Under the pieces are notes generated by a model, which was given only the letters and a program-made list of their open reading frames with translations, made no database searches and was not told the DNA's origin. Positions 39,898-49,162 of a stretch of DNA of 64,000 bases are shown here, in pieces; position 1 is the stretch's first letter; the number at the start of each line of letters is the position of its first letter. The DNA lies in assembly GCA_024508935.1 (NCBI GenBank), contig JANINW010000011.1, forward strand, positions 78,255 through 142,254, written 5' to 3'. Origin of the DNA: Flavipsychrobacter sp. (lineage in GTDB: Bacteria > Bacteroidota > Bacteroidia > Chitinophagales > Chitinophagaceae). A program made the translations under genes and the position numbers.

Positions 39898-40875
39898 GTG
39901 AAAGGGGTTAATGAATTTTTTATGGACGAATTGCTGGCAGCTTATCTTGCAGGGCAAGCTACTGTGGAGGAGCAGCGTATTGTGGAGGATTGGATAGATG
40001 CCTCCCCGGCCAATAGAAAGCAATTTGACGATTTTAAGCTAATATGGAATGAGAGCAAAGCATTGGTCGCAGACCTGCCTGTAGATGCCGATGCTGCATG
40101 GATGCGTTTCCAGGGTCTTGTAGGTAAAGGGAGTACAAAAAGCATTGCGTTTCGTCCATCGTACAACTGGCTGAAAGTAGCCGCAGTTTTATTACTGTTG
40201 GCAGGTGGAGCCTTGCTTACTTACCGGATGAGCATTAATAAGACGGTACCTATGGTCGCTGAAATTGCCCCGGTTCCGGCAGCTGTAAGGCAGGTACCCC
40301 CAACGATAAACAAAGCACTAAAGATAGAAGAGAAGCAAGAAGTGATAGGCTCGGCAGCTTCTGCTCAGGCTGTAACGCCTGTTAGCCCGGAACCTCCTGT
40401 AAAAGAACCAGCGGAATATGCACCGGTGATAGCTAAAAAAATAAAGAAGGATCCTATACCTGCAGATGACTGCAAGTCGAAAAATTTTGTTTGCAACAGC
40501 ACACCTTGCCCCATAGAGGTATGTATCGTTCAGAAAAGTAATTGCAGCAACGATGTGCCTTATTCAGTTTATAATTGCAGCGTGATACGGCCCGATGAAT
40601 CAGGGAAACTATGCTATAAGGCGATGGATGATAAGCTTTACGAAAATTGCTCACTTACAGTACAGGAAATACGTATTAAAAGGCTGTCTACCGGTGAGAC
40701 CATTGTATTGAACGACCGCTCCAGGCCGGTATCAGCCCAGGATGCATTTGAATATATCACGGGAGAGAAAAAAGGAGATATTGTAGCCGGCGTTTTTCAT
40801 TCCGATTGTAATAATGTATCTAAGGATTATAGCCTCAGGATAGATAACCAGTACGGTAACTTGTTGTTCCGATAA
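39898..40875 (+). CDS. Putative anti-sigma factor: FecR-like N-terminus, TM helix, Cys-rich non-FecR C-terminus
   Basis: MDELLAAYLAGQATVEEQRIVEDWIDASPANRKQFDDFKLIW; TM WLKVAAVLLLLAGGALLTY; 9 Cys in the C-terminal half; 4 bp after the sigma stop. Confidence 0.78.
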   Translation: MKGVNEFFMDELLAAYLAGQATVEEQRIVEDWIDASPANRKQFDDFKLIWNESKALVADLPVDADAAWMRFQGLVGKGSTKSIAFRPSYNWLKVAAVLLLLAGGALLTYRMSINKTVPMVAEIAPVPAAVRQVPPTINKALKIEEKQEVIGSAASAQAVTPVSPEPPVKEPAEYAPVIAKKIKKDPIPADDCKSKNFVCNSTPCPIEVCIVQKSNCSNDVPYSVYNCSVIRPDESGKLCYKAMDDKLYENCSLTVQEIRIKRLSTGETIVLNDRSRPVSAQDAFEYITGEKKGDIVAGVFHSDCNNVSKDYSLRIDNQYGNLLFR

Positions 40876-40882
40876 GTCTATA

Positions 40883-43303
40883 CTAAACAGGTATTATTAC
40901 AGTAAAAATGGCTCCTTCCCCCGGTTTGCCATCGGCAAATATGGTACCTCCATGGTTTTCCGCTATTTTTTTGCAAATTGCTAAACCTATTCCGGTGCCT
41001 TCGTATTCGCTCCTGCCGTGCAGTTTTTGAAATATCGTGAATATCCTGTTTTTATATTCATTGTTGAAGCCAATACCATTGTCTGAAAATTCAATTTGCA
41101 GGTAGCGTTTGGCCTTTGGCAGGTGAAATTCTTTAACTTCTGCACTAGTGAGGTATTTGCAGTGCACCTGTATTTCCGGTATCACATTTTCTCTCGAAAA
41201 CTTAAGCGAATTGCTGATAAGATTTTGAAACAGCCTGCGGAATTGTGACGCAACTACCTTTACTTCCGGCAGATCATTGCACGTTATCACAGCCTGCTTC
41301 TCTTCTATTTTATATTCAAGTGTTTTAATCGTTTCATCAAATATCTCCTTCAGGTTGCATATTTCTGTTTCTGCATCGCCCGATAAGGTGGAGATGGTCA
41401 ATAGGTCATTTATTAGTGCCTGCATTCTTTTCGATGCATCAATGATCTTATCTACATAACGGCGTCCGTCATCATTCATGTTTACTGCATGGAGTTGCTG
41501 CAGGCGGTCGGCAAATATGCTTATTTTCCGCAGGGGTTCTTTCAGATCATGGCTCGCTACATAGGCATATTCTTCCAGGCTGGCATTCGATTGCAGCAGT
41601 TGCATATTTTTTTGCTGCAGTGCCTGTTCTGCATTTTCCTGGTTGGTTATATCAATAGAAACATTTAATACCTCTTCTACTTTACCATTTTTATCCCGGC
41701 CGAACACGGTCCCGAAAGTTTGAAACCAGCGGTACTCTCCCTCGCTGTTTTTTAGGCGGTATTTGAATGCGGCTATTAGTTCCTTACCATCTGCGGGAAT
41801 ATTACTGTTTGCTTCGGCAAGCGCTTCGTTGTTTCTTTCTGTTACAATGGCTATATCTTCCGGGTGTAGTATTTCCATGAAGAAAGATATACCCTTGTCA
41901 TAAACTGTTTTGGGCTCATAACCCAGTAAGGTTTTCAGCGCATCATTGACAAAGGTGTACTGGCCGGTATTGATATTGTAGGAAGCTATGAGCGATGGGG
42001 TAGTGTCTGTTATCTTCTGAATGAAAGCACGGCTCTCATGCACACGTTTTTCTGCAAGATATTCTTTAGTAATGTCCTGCGATGTGCCGAATAGCTTTAC
42101 AGCCTTACCATCTTTATTCAGCATAACATCGCCCTTGCCCAACAGGTATTTTATCTTTCCTCCCGGCAATATTATGCGGTGCATGCGCTCATAAGGCTGA
42201 TGTTTTTGCAGGCAGTTATTAACTGCATCCTGCATCAGTCCTGCATCATCGGGATGGAGCATTGCAGCGTATTGTTCATAGCTAATAGGCTCCTGCGTGG
42301 GGTTTAAACCATATATGCGGTACATTTCATCAGACCAGATAACGGTATTATCGTCAATCAACCACTCCCAGTTACCGATATGAGACATGGCCTGTGCCTG
42401 TTTATATAGCATTTCTTTTTGCTGTAGTTCTGCTATCAGCATCAGGCGTTCTGTCACATCCTGCAGTACGCCTATTACTTTTAGTGGCTTGCCTTCAGTA
42501 GTTTCTGCTATACGGGCCTTAGAGTAAATATATTTTATCCTGTTCCCGGGTAAAACGATCCTGTAATGAACATCATAATCCTTAAGCTCTTGCAAGTCCT
42601 GAGAAGCTTTAACGGTGATGCATATATCTTCCGGGTGAACAAAGCTCTTGATATGGTCCAATTCCAGTGGTATGTCTTTGGGTATCTCAAAAATATTGTA
42701 CACTTCATCACTCCAGCTTATCTCATTGGTTTGAAAGTTCCATTCCCAGTTACCCATCATATTCATGGCCTGGGCTTCTTTATAGAGTGCTTCGCTTTTT
42801 TGCAGTCTTTGTTTCAGTATGTTGACATAGGTGTTTGTAGCGCCGGTGTTTGCTTCCTTTTCGTATACATCCAGTTCTTTGATCAATTCTATGATCTCGA
42901 ACGGATCGGAACTATAAAGCGGGATTATCTTTAAAAATGCCTGTTTGCGGATATAAGTAGTGGCTGTGATATCTTCTACGGTCAGGTCTTCTCTTCCCAG
43001 CAGGCCTATCTGGTCGTCTTCCCATGTTTTAAGGGATTCCTGCAGCTTTTCATACAGCCTGTTCTCTTCAGCGTGTTTTAAAAAATCGGTATGAGCAGGC
43101 AGCCCTATTTCTATTAGTTGTTCGTCGGTATACTGTGTCAGAAATTTCAGCATGGGCAGGTCTATCGCTCGCGATAAATGCAGCTGCTCCTTTATATAGT
43201 CGATGAGGTGGTGTTCGCGAACAAACCTGGCAAATGCAGGTAACCTGCTAAATAACAGCTTGCTGTTTTTTTGTTCTGTTGCTTTTTCTGCAAAGGCGTC
43301 CAA
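40883..43303 (-). CDS. Multi-PAS sensor histidine kinase
   Basis: Three PAS/PAC units (MGNWEWNFQTNEISWSDEVYNIF; IGNWEWLIDDNTVIWSDEMYRIYG; YNINTGQYTFVNDALKTLLGY), H-box YVASHDLKEPLRKISIF, HATPase FSDNGIGFN / EGTGIGLAICKKI. Confidence 0.93.
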   Translation of the reverse strand: MDAFAEKATEQKNSKLLFSRLPAFARFVREHHLIDYIKEQLHLSRAIDLPMLKFLTQYTDEQLIEIGLPAHTDFLKHAEENRLYEKLQESLKTWEDDQIGLLGREDLTVEDITATTYIRKQAFLKIIPLYSSDPFEIIELIKELDVYEKEANTGATNTYVNILKQRLQKSEALYKEAQAMNMMGNWEWNFQTNEISWSDEVYNIFEIPKDIPLELDHIKSFVHPEDICITVKASQDLQELKDYDVHYRIVLPGNRIKYIYSKARIAETTEGKPLKVIGVLQDVTERLMLIAELQQKEMLYKQAQAMSHIGNWEWLIDDNTVIWSDEMYRIYGLNPTQEPISYEQYAAMLHPDDAGLMQDAVNNCLQKHQPYERMHRIILPGGKIKYLLGKGDVMLNKDGKAVKLFGTSQDITKEYLAEKRVHESRAFIQKITDTTPSLIASYNINTGQYTFVNDALKTLLGYEPKTVYDKGISFFMEILHPEDIAIVTERNNEALAEANSNIPADGKELIAAFKYRLKNSEGEYRWFQTFGTVFGRDKNGKVEEVLNVSIDITNQENAEQALQQKNMQLLQSNASLEEYAYVASHDLKEPLRKISIFADRLQQLHAVNMNDDGRRYVDKIIDASKRMQALINDLLTISTLSGDAETEICNLKEIFDETIKTLEYKIEEKQAVITCNDLPEVKVVASQFRRLFQNLISNSLKFSRENVIPEIQVHCKYLTSAEVKEFHLPKAKRYLQIEFSDNGIGFNNEYKNRIFTIFQKLHGRSEYEGTGIGLAICKKIAENHGGTIFADGKPGEGAIFTVIIPV

Positions 43304-43422
43304 GGTAGTGGTGTTTGCCGTGTCAATTAAAGTTATAAGTTAGTATAAGCCTGGTTATTTGCCAACCATTTTTTTTATAAAAACCTCTAATGTTTTCAGC
43401 AAAAAACCATGCCTGCATATAA

Positions 43423-43452
43423 AAATTAAGCCATGCTAAACAGCATGGCTTA
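43423..43452 (-). terminator. recA terminator
   Basis: AAGCCATGCT-AAAC-AGCATGGCTT, with AATTTTT following on the minus strand. Confidence 0.82.
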
Positions 43453-43480
43453 TCTCTATGTTTTATCCCGTTGAATATTG

Positions 43481-44470
43481 TTATTGCTGCTGCAATGCTT
43501 CACGTATCCTGGCTTCTATTTCGGCGGCTACTTCAGGGTTGTCTGCAAGAAATTGTTTTACTGCATCACGGCCCTGGCCAATTTTATTATCGCCGTAGCT
43601 GAACCATGAACCGCTTTTTTGCAGTATACCCAGTTCTACGCCCATATCGATGATCTCACCTACCTTGCTGATACCCTCACCGAAGATAATATCAAATTCT
43701 ACCTGGCGGAAAGGAGGCGCCACTTTATTTTTTACCACTTTTACACGGGTACGGTTACCGCTGGCTACATCACCATCTTTTATCTGGCTTACACGGCGGA
43801 TATCAAGACGTACAGAAGCGTAGAATTTCAGTGCGTTACCACCTGTAGTTGTTTCCGGATTGCCAAACATTACACCTATTTTTTCGCGGAGCTGGTTGAT
43901 GAATATACAGCAGCAACCGGTACGGCTGATAGTGGCTGTGAGTTTACGCAATGCCTGGCTCATTAACCTTGCCTGCAAGCCCATTTTGCTGTCACCCATT
44001 TCACCTTCCAGTTCTCCCTTAGGCACCAGGGCAGCTACAGAGTCTATTACTACAACATCTACTGCTCCTGATGATATCAGGCGGTCGGCTATTTCCAAAC
44101 CTTGTTCACCATAGTCCGGCTGAGAGATGATCAGGTTATCTACATCTACACCCAGTTTGCGGGCATAGCTCGCGTCAAAAGCATGTTCCGCATCTATTAT
44201 GGCGCATATACCGCCTTTTTTCTGTGCTTCTGCAATAGTATGTATAGCTATAGTTGTTTTACCTGAAGATTCGGGGCCGTATATTTCTATGATACGTCCC
44301 ACGGGGAAACCGCCTACGCCCAAGGCTACATCCAGCCCAAGTGAGCCGGTACTTATCACATCTATCTTATCCTGTTGCTTGTCGCCCAGCATCATTACCG
44401 AGCCTTTACCATAATCCTTTTCGATCTTATCCAGTGCTAGTTTCAGCACTTTTAATTTGTCTTCTGCCAT
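43481..44470 (-). CDS. recA: Recombinase RecA
   Basis: [30 protein letters not shown]...[22 protein letters not shown]; the ORF track extends upstream to 44530. Confidence 0.97.
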   Translation of the reverse strand: MAEDKLKVLKLALDKIEKDYGKGSVMMLGDKQQDKIDVISTGSLGLDVALGVGGFPVGRIIEIYGPESSGKTTIAIHTIAEAQKKGGICAIIDAEHAFDASYARKLGVDVDNLIISQPDYGEQGLEIADRLISSGAVDVVVIDSVAALVPKGELEGEMGDSKMGLQARLMSQALRKLTATISRTGCCCIFINQLREKIGVMFGNPETTTGGNALKFYASVRLDIRRVSQIKDGDVASGNRTRVKVVKNKVAPPFRQVEFDIIFGEGISKVGEIIDMGVELGILQKSGSWFSYGDNKIGQGRDAVKQFLADNPEVAAEIEARIREALQQQ

Positions 44471-44542
44471 TTGCTTAAGCTTTTGAAGTGTGTTAAATAT
44501 GATGCTAAGGTAAAACAAGATTTTGTACAAATGTGCAAATAG

Positions 44543-44551
44543 TTATCCACA
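44543..44551 (+). promoter_or_regulatory. Perfect DnaA-box-like 9-mer TTATCCACA upstream of recA
   Basis: Exact consensus 9-mer in the recA-dnaB intergenic region; function unknown. Confidence 0.35.
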
Positions 44552-44611
44552 TTTGTATAGCCATTGTACAAGTCCCTCATTTTATAGCAAAATACTGAAG
44601 ATTTTTCCATT

Positions 44612-44640
44612 AAAAAAGCCGCTCAACAAGAGCGGCTTTA
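44612..44640 (-). terminator. Terminator after the dnaB/tail transcription unit
   Basis: AAAGCCGCT-CAACAAG-AGCGGCTTT, with a minus-strand T-run (TTTTTTA). Confidence 0.82.
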
Positions 44641-44669
44641 TAACGGTTATTAGTAAGCAAGAGTTTTTT

Positions 44670-44996
44670 TTAAAATGGCGCGTCATCATCTGGCCCGGCT
44701 TGACCCGGAGGAGGCATGCGGAACTGCGATGGTGGCGGAGGCATATCATCATCATCAAAATTATAGTCATTGGCCTTTGATGGCATAGTCTGGAAGCCGC
44801 CGGGGATGAACATTTTCGAACCACCGAATTCACCCGGGTCCCTGCGTATGCCTGCCTGCGGATTATCGCCTGCAGGTTTAAACCCGCCACTGCCGGCGCC
44901 AGGAGGAAACCCGCCGCCACTGCCAAAGCCACCATCGAATCCGAAATTATCGGCAGGAAGGTCTACGAATTTCTGGTATTCTTTTATGAAGCGCAC
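44670..44996 (-). pseudogene. Out-of-frame continuation of dnaB: helicase C-terminal residues plus Gly/Pro/Phe-rich tail ending DDDAPF
   Basis: VRFIKEYQKFVDLPADNF aligns with the conserved DnaB C-terminus (e.g. LAFIKEYNKFVNLE). Upstream in the same frame: GRNGSTDTVK, the DnaB RNG motif. GTG is the called start. Confidence 0.8.
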
Positions 44997-44998
44997 TT

Positions 44999-46333
44999 TT
45001 ACTGTATCGGTACTACCGTTTCTCCCTCAATAGGCTGCCCCATTTCATCATTATTGATACCATAGTATTCCGGGCGGTAGAGGAACATAACCATATCAGC
45101 ATCCTGTTCAATGGCTCCCGATTCACGGAGGTCACTCAACTGCGGCACTTTACTTTCTTTACGGCTTTCTACCGAACGGTTCAACTGCGACAGGGCTATA
45201 ATAGGTATTTCCAGTTCTTTTGCCAGTGCTTTAAGATCGCGTGATATTTTAGATATTTCCTGCTCACGGTTACCTCCTTTGTCTATAGAAGCCTGCATCA
45301 GCTGCAGGTAGTCTATTATAATTAACTGAATATCATGTTTTTGCTTCAGGCGGCGTGCTTTGGCGCGCAGCTCAAAGATGTTCAGGGCCGCCTGGTCATC
45401 CAGGAAGATAGGGGCGGACGCCAGTTTATTCATGCGCTGGGTCATCTGCACAAATTCATGCTCCTGCATACGGCCTTTGGTAATGGCTTCCATGCTTACT
45501 TCCGTTACGGCTGCGAGCATCCTTTTTACCAGCTGTCCCGCACCCATTTCAAGAGAGAAGAAGGCAACCGGGAAAGGCTTGGCACTGTTCATAGATGCAT
45601 TCATGGCCAGGTTAAGACAGAAGGCTGTTTTACCCACCGCAGGACGGGCAGCCAGGATGATAAGATCCGTTTTCTGCCAGCCGGAAGTCAGTTTATCCAA
45701 AGGCACGTAGCCCGATGGAACGCCGGTCAGGTCATCCTTTTTATTTTTGGCTTCTTCTATCTCGTGTACGGTGCGCACCAGTACCTCTTTCAGGCTTTTG
45801 AAGTTCTTACGCAGGTGTTTATCAGTGATCTCGTACAGGTTTGATTCTGCCTTATCCAGCAGGTCGAATACGTCAGTGCTGTCTTCATAGGCATCGCCTA
45901 TTACCTGCCCGGATATGCGTATCAGCTCACGCTGGATGAATTTTTCCATTACAATACGCGCGTGGGCCTCAACGTGGGCACTCGATACTACGCTCATTGT
46001 GAGACGGGTAAGGTAATATGCACCGCCTACTATCTCCAATTCATCTGTTTTGCGTAGTTCTTCAGTCACAGTCAGCAAGTCTACCGGCATACCCTTATCG
46101 AAAAGGCGGCGGATAGCTGCATATATCTTTTGGTTAGCGTCTACATAAAAGCAGTCTGCGCTTTGAATGATCTCCAGTACCTCGGCCAGCTTATCCTTTT
46201 CCAGCATTACGGCACCCAGTACCGCTTCTTCCAGCTCGGGAGCCTGGGGTGGTACCTTGCCATAAACAAGGTTGGTTATATCTGGTTTCCTGCTACGTGT
46301 ATTGCCAAATTCTTTCTTGATGTTTAATGCCAT
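44999..46333 (-). CDS. dnaB: Replicative DNA helicase DnaB, apparently frameshifted/truncated before the AK-x-RNG motif
   Basis: VPPQAPELEEAVLGAVMLEKDKL; LIILAARPAVGKTAFCLNLA Walker A; LIIIDYLQLM Walker B; ends YRPEYYGINNDEMGQPIEGETVVPIQ* instead of continuing into AKxRNG. Confidence 0.92.
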   Translation of the reverse strand: MALNIKKEFGNTRSRKPDITNLVYGKVPPQAPELEEAVLGAVMLEKDKLAEVLEIIQSADCFYVDANQKIYAAIRRLFDKGMPVDLLTVTEELRKTDELEIVGGAYYLTRLTMSVVSSAHVEAHARIVMEKFIQRELIRISGQVIGDAYEDSTDVFDLLDKAESNLYEITDKHLRKNFKSLKEVLVRTVHEIEEAKNKKDDLTGVPSGYVPLDKLTSGWQKTDLIILAARPAVGKTAFCLNLAMNASMNSAKPFPVAFFSLEMGAGQLVKRMLAAVTEVSMEAITKGRMQEHEFVQMTQRMNKLASAPIFLDDQAALNIFELRAKARRLKQKHDIQLIIIDYLQLMQASIDKGGNREQEISKISRDLKALAKELEIPIIALSQLNRSVESRKESKVPQLSDLRESGAIEQDADMVMFLYRPEYYGINNDEMGQPIEGETVVPIQ

Positions 46334-46756
46334 CGTGGGTTAGTCTGTTATATATGTTGTATTTATGTCCCTTAATACTTCTCCCAGTACCGTTTTAACG
46401 GTTTAACCTTTACTTATCATTGCGGTAACAATTTCTTCATGTTAACCAAGGATTAAAAAAAGGTTAATGGAGCGTTGTAAAACCTAATGTAGTCTGAAAA
46501 ATGAAAGTGCAAACGCTTTGAAAAAACAAAACTTATAAATGTGATGCTCACCTCTTGTACACCAGTTTATCCCCATATCCTTATAGAAACAGTAGTATTG
46601 TACACAAAGTTAAGCATCAATACACAGGTATTTCACATAGTACCCACAATAAAATGTGTATAAAACTTTATAAGCCAGATTTTTGCAAAAGGATGCGATT
46701 TGCTATAAACATGCCACGCTTGGGCTATCTTTACCACAAAATTCATTCAAAATTAG

Positions 46757-49162
46757 ATGATAATCTCGTACCAGTGGTTGCTCAATTACCTCCCGGAAGC
46801 GCTCCCGGTAGGCGATCTGGGCAATATTTTGACATCCATAGGCCTTGAAGTTGAAGCAATAGAACCGGCAGAAGCAGTAAAAGGAAGCCTTGCAGGGCTT
46901 GTGATAGGAGAGGTGCTCACCTGTGAGAAACACCCTAATGCGGATAAACTCAAAATTACAACAGTAAATATAGGCAACGGCCGGGAACCACTTCACATCG
47001 TATGCGGCGCACCCAATGTGGAAGCAGGTCAGCGGGTAGTAGTGGCACCGGTTGGCACCACAGTACATCCTACAGAAGGAGAAGCTTTTTTGATAAAAAG
47101 TGCCAAAATAAGGGGCGAGCAAAGTGAAGGGATGATCTGTGCCGAAGATGAGATTGGTCTTGGTAAGAGCCATGCTGGCATCATGATATTGCCCGCAGAT
47201 GCACCAATAGGCATGCCGGCAAAGGAATATTTTAAAATACCGGATGCTGACTTTGCAATACATATTGGTCTTACCCCCAATCGCAGCGATGCTATGAGCC
47301 ATATTGGTGTGGCCAGGGATGTGTGCGCCTATTTATCGCACCACCGGGGTGGAAAATATGCTGTGAATATGCCTGTAGTAAATATGCCGGCTATAGGTGA
47401 TAAGCAAATAGGTATAGCAATAAACATAGAAAACGCAGATGCATGTGCCAGGTACACAGGTATCAGCATAGCAGGCGTTAAAATAGCACCTTCCCCTGAA
47501 TGGCTGCAGCGAAGGCTGAATGCTATAGGCATTAGATCTATCAACAACGTGGTAGATATTACCAACTACGTATTACATGAATATGGCCAGCCATTGCATG
47601 CATTTGATGCAGATAAAATACAAGGGAATGCAATACATGTGAAATGCCTGCCGCAGGACACTAAATTCAACACACTGGATGATAAAGAGCGTAAGCTGAA
47701 TGATAATGACCTGATGATATGCGATGCGGTACATGGATTATGTATTGCAGGTGTGTTTGGTGGCGCGGGCAGTGGGGTGTCTGATACTACAACCAATATT
47801 TTCCTGGAGAGTGCTTATTTCGATGCTACCTATGTAAGGCGTACTTCTATGTTTCATGGGCTGCGTACGGATGCCGCTACTCATTTTGAAAAAGGCGTAG
47901 ACATCAATAATGTAGTGCCTGCGCTGAAACGTGCAGCAGCACTTATTGTTGAAATAGCCGGCGGACAAATAGCTTCGGAAATAAAAGATGTAGTGGCGCG
48001 CGAAATATCGCCTGTAAAAGTACATGCTACTTATAGTTATATCCATAAGCTGAGTGGTAAGAACTATGACAAAAAATCAATAAAAGAGATATTGGTTGCA
48101 TTGGGTTTTGTGGTAGAGGCTGAAACAGAAGAAGGGTTGACCCTGGCAGTACCATCTAATAAGACAGATGTAAAGCAACCGGCTGATATAGTAGAAGAAG
48201 TATTGAGGATAGACGGACTGGATAGTATTGAGATACCCGACAGGCTGAATATCAGCCTGAACAGGCCAATGCCCAATGACAGGGGAGAGCGGGATAAGAT
48301 AGCTAATACATTAAGCGCCACGGGCTTTAAAGAGATCGTTACCAATTCCATAGTAAACAGTAAGTATTATCCTGAGCGTACAGACCTTGTACGTATGCTC
48401 AACAGCCTTACGAGCGAACTGGATGTATTGCGTCCCTCTATGCTGGAAAGCGGCCTGGAGATCGTACAGTATAACTGCAATCGCCGGAATACAGACCTGG
48501 CGTTGTACGAGTTTGGTAAAACATATACTCTGGAAAATGGAGGTTATAAGGAACAAACACAACTAGCACTGTATGTGACTGGTGACGTAAGTTCTAAAAG
48601 CTGGAACCAGGTTCCGGGCACGGGAGATGTATATTATCTGAAAGGTATTATACAAAACCTGTTTGCATTAGGTGGTGTCAGCAAGGCAGCTATCAGCTAC
48701 GATGAGGATGGTACTAAATGGAAATGGAAGAACGAGGTATTGTGTGCTATTGAAGAAGTGCCGGCTAAAACACTGAATGCTTTTGATATAAAGCAGCCTG
48801 TTTATTTTGCGTATATCAATTGGGACTTGTGGCTGAAAGCGACTGCGGCAAACAAAATCCGCTACAACGAAGTGGCTAAGTTCCCGGCCGTGGAGCGCGA
48901 CCTTGCAGTGATATTGGATAAGTCAGTTACTTACCTGCAGGTACAGCAGGTGACTGACCAGCAAAAAATTGAATCATTAACTGGTTTTGGGTTGTTCGAT
49001 GTGTTTGAGAGTGAAAAACTTGGCGCAGGTAAGAAATCTTATGCATTGAATTACACATTCCAGTTACAAGACCGTACCTTAACAGATGGGGAAATAGAAC
49101 AGGTAATGACGCAATTGATGAATGCGTATAAAACTAAACTGCAAGCTCAAATTCGTGAATAA
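46757..49162 (+). CDS. pheT: Phenylalanine--tRNA ligase subunit beta
   Basis: MIISYQWLLNYLPEALPVGDLGNILTSIGLEVEAIE...; tRNA-binding EKHPNADKLKITTVN; B5 and FDX-ACB domains. Confidence 0.97.
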   Translation: MIISYQWLLNYLPEALPVGDLGNILTSIGLEVEAIEPAEAVKGSLAGLVIGEVLTCEKHPNADKLKITTVNIGNGREPLHIVCGAPNVEAGQRVVVAPVGTTVHPTEGEAFLIKSAKIRGEQSEGMICAEDEIGLGKSHAGIMILPADAPIGMPAKEYFKIPDADFAIHIGLTPNRSDAMSHIGVARDVCAYLSHHRGGKYAVNMPVVNMPAIGDKQIGIAINIENADACARYTGISIAGVKIAPSPEWLQRRLNAIGIRSINNVVDITNYVLHEYGQPLHAFDADKIQGNAIHVKCLPQDTKFNTLDDKERKLNDNDLMICDAVHGLCIAGVFGGAGSGVSDTTTNIFLESAYFDATYVRRTSMFHGLRTDAATHFEKGVDINNVVPALKRAAALIVEIAGGQIASEIKDVVAREISPVKVHATYSYIHKLSGKNYDKKSIKEILVALGFVVEAETEEGLTLAVPSNKTDVKQPADIVEEVLRIDGLDSIEIPDRLNISLNRPMPNDRGERDKIANTLSATGFKEIVTNSIVNSKYYPERTDLVRMLNSLTSELDVLRPSMLESGLEIVQYNCNRRNTDLALYEFGKTYTLENGGYKEQTQLALYVTGDVSSKSWNQVPGTGDVYYLKGIIQNLFALGGVSKAAISYDEDGTKWKWKNEVLCAIEEVPAKTLNAFDIKQPVYFAYINWDLWLKATAANKIRYNEVAKFPAVERDLAVILDKSVTYLQVQQVTDQQKIESLTGFGLFDVFESEKLGAGKKSYALNYTFQLQDRTLTDGEIEQVMTQLMNAYKTKLQAQIRE

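Noticed and set aside
44521-44580. Possible replication origin because of TTATCCACA near recA/dnaB
   Set aside because: Only one perfect DnaA box, with no box cluster, DUE or dnaA neighbourhood; kept only as a regulatory observation.
46555-46848. 97-aa ORF overlapping the pheT start
   Set aside because: Out of frame with pheT, lies partly in AT-rich intergenic DNA, no domain-like sequence.
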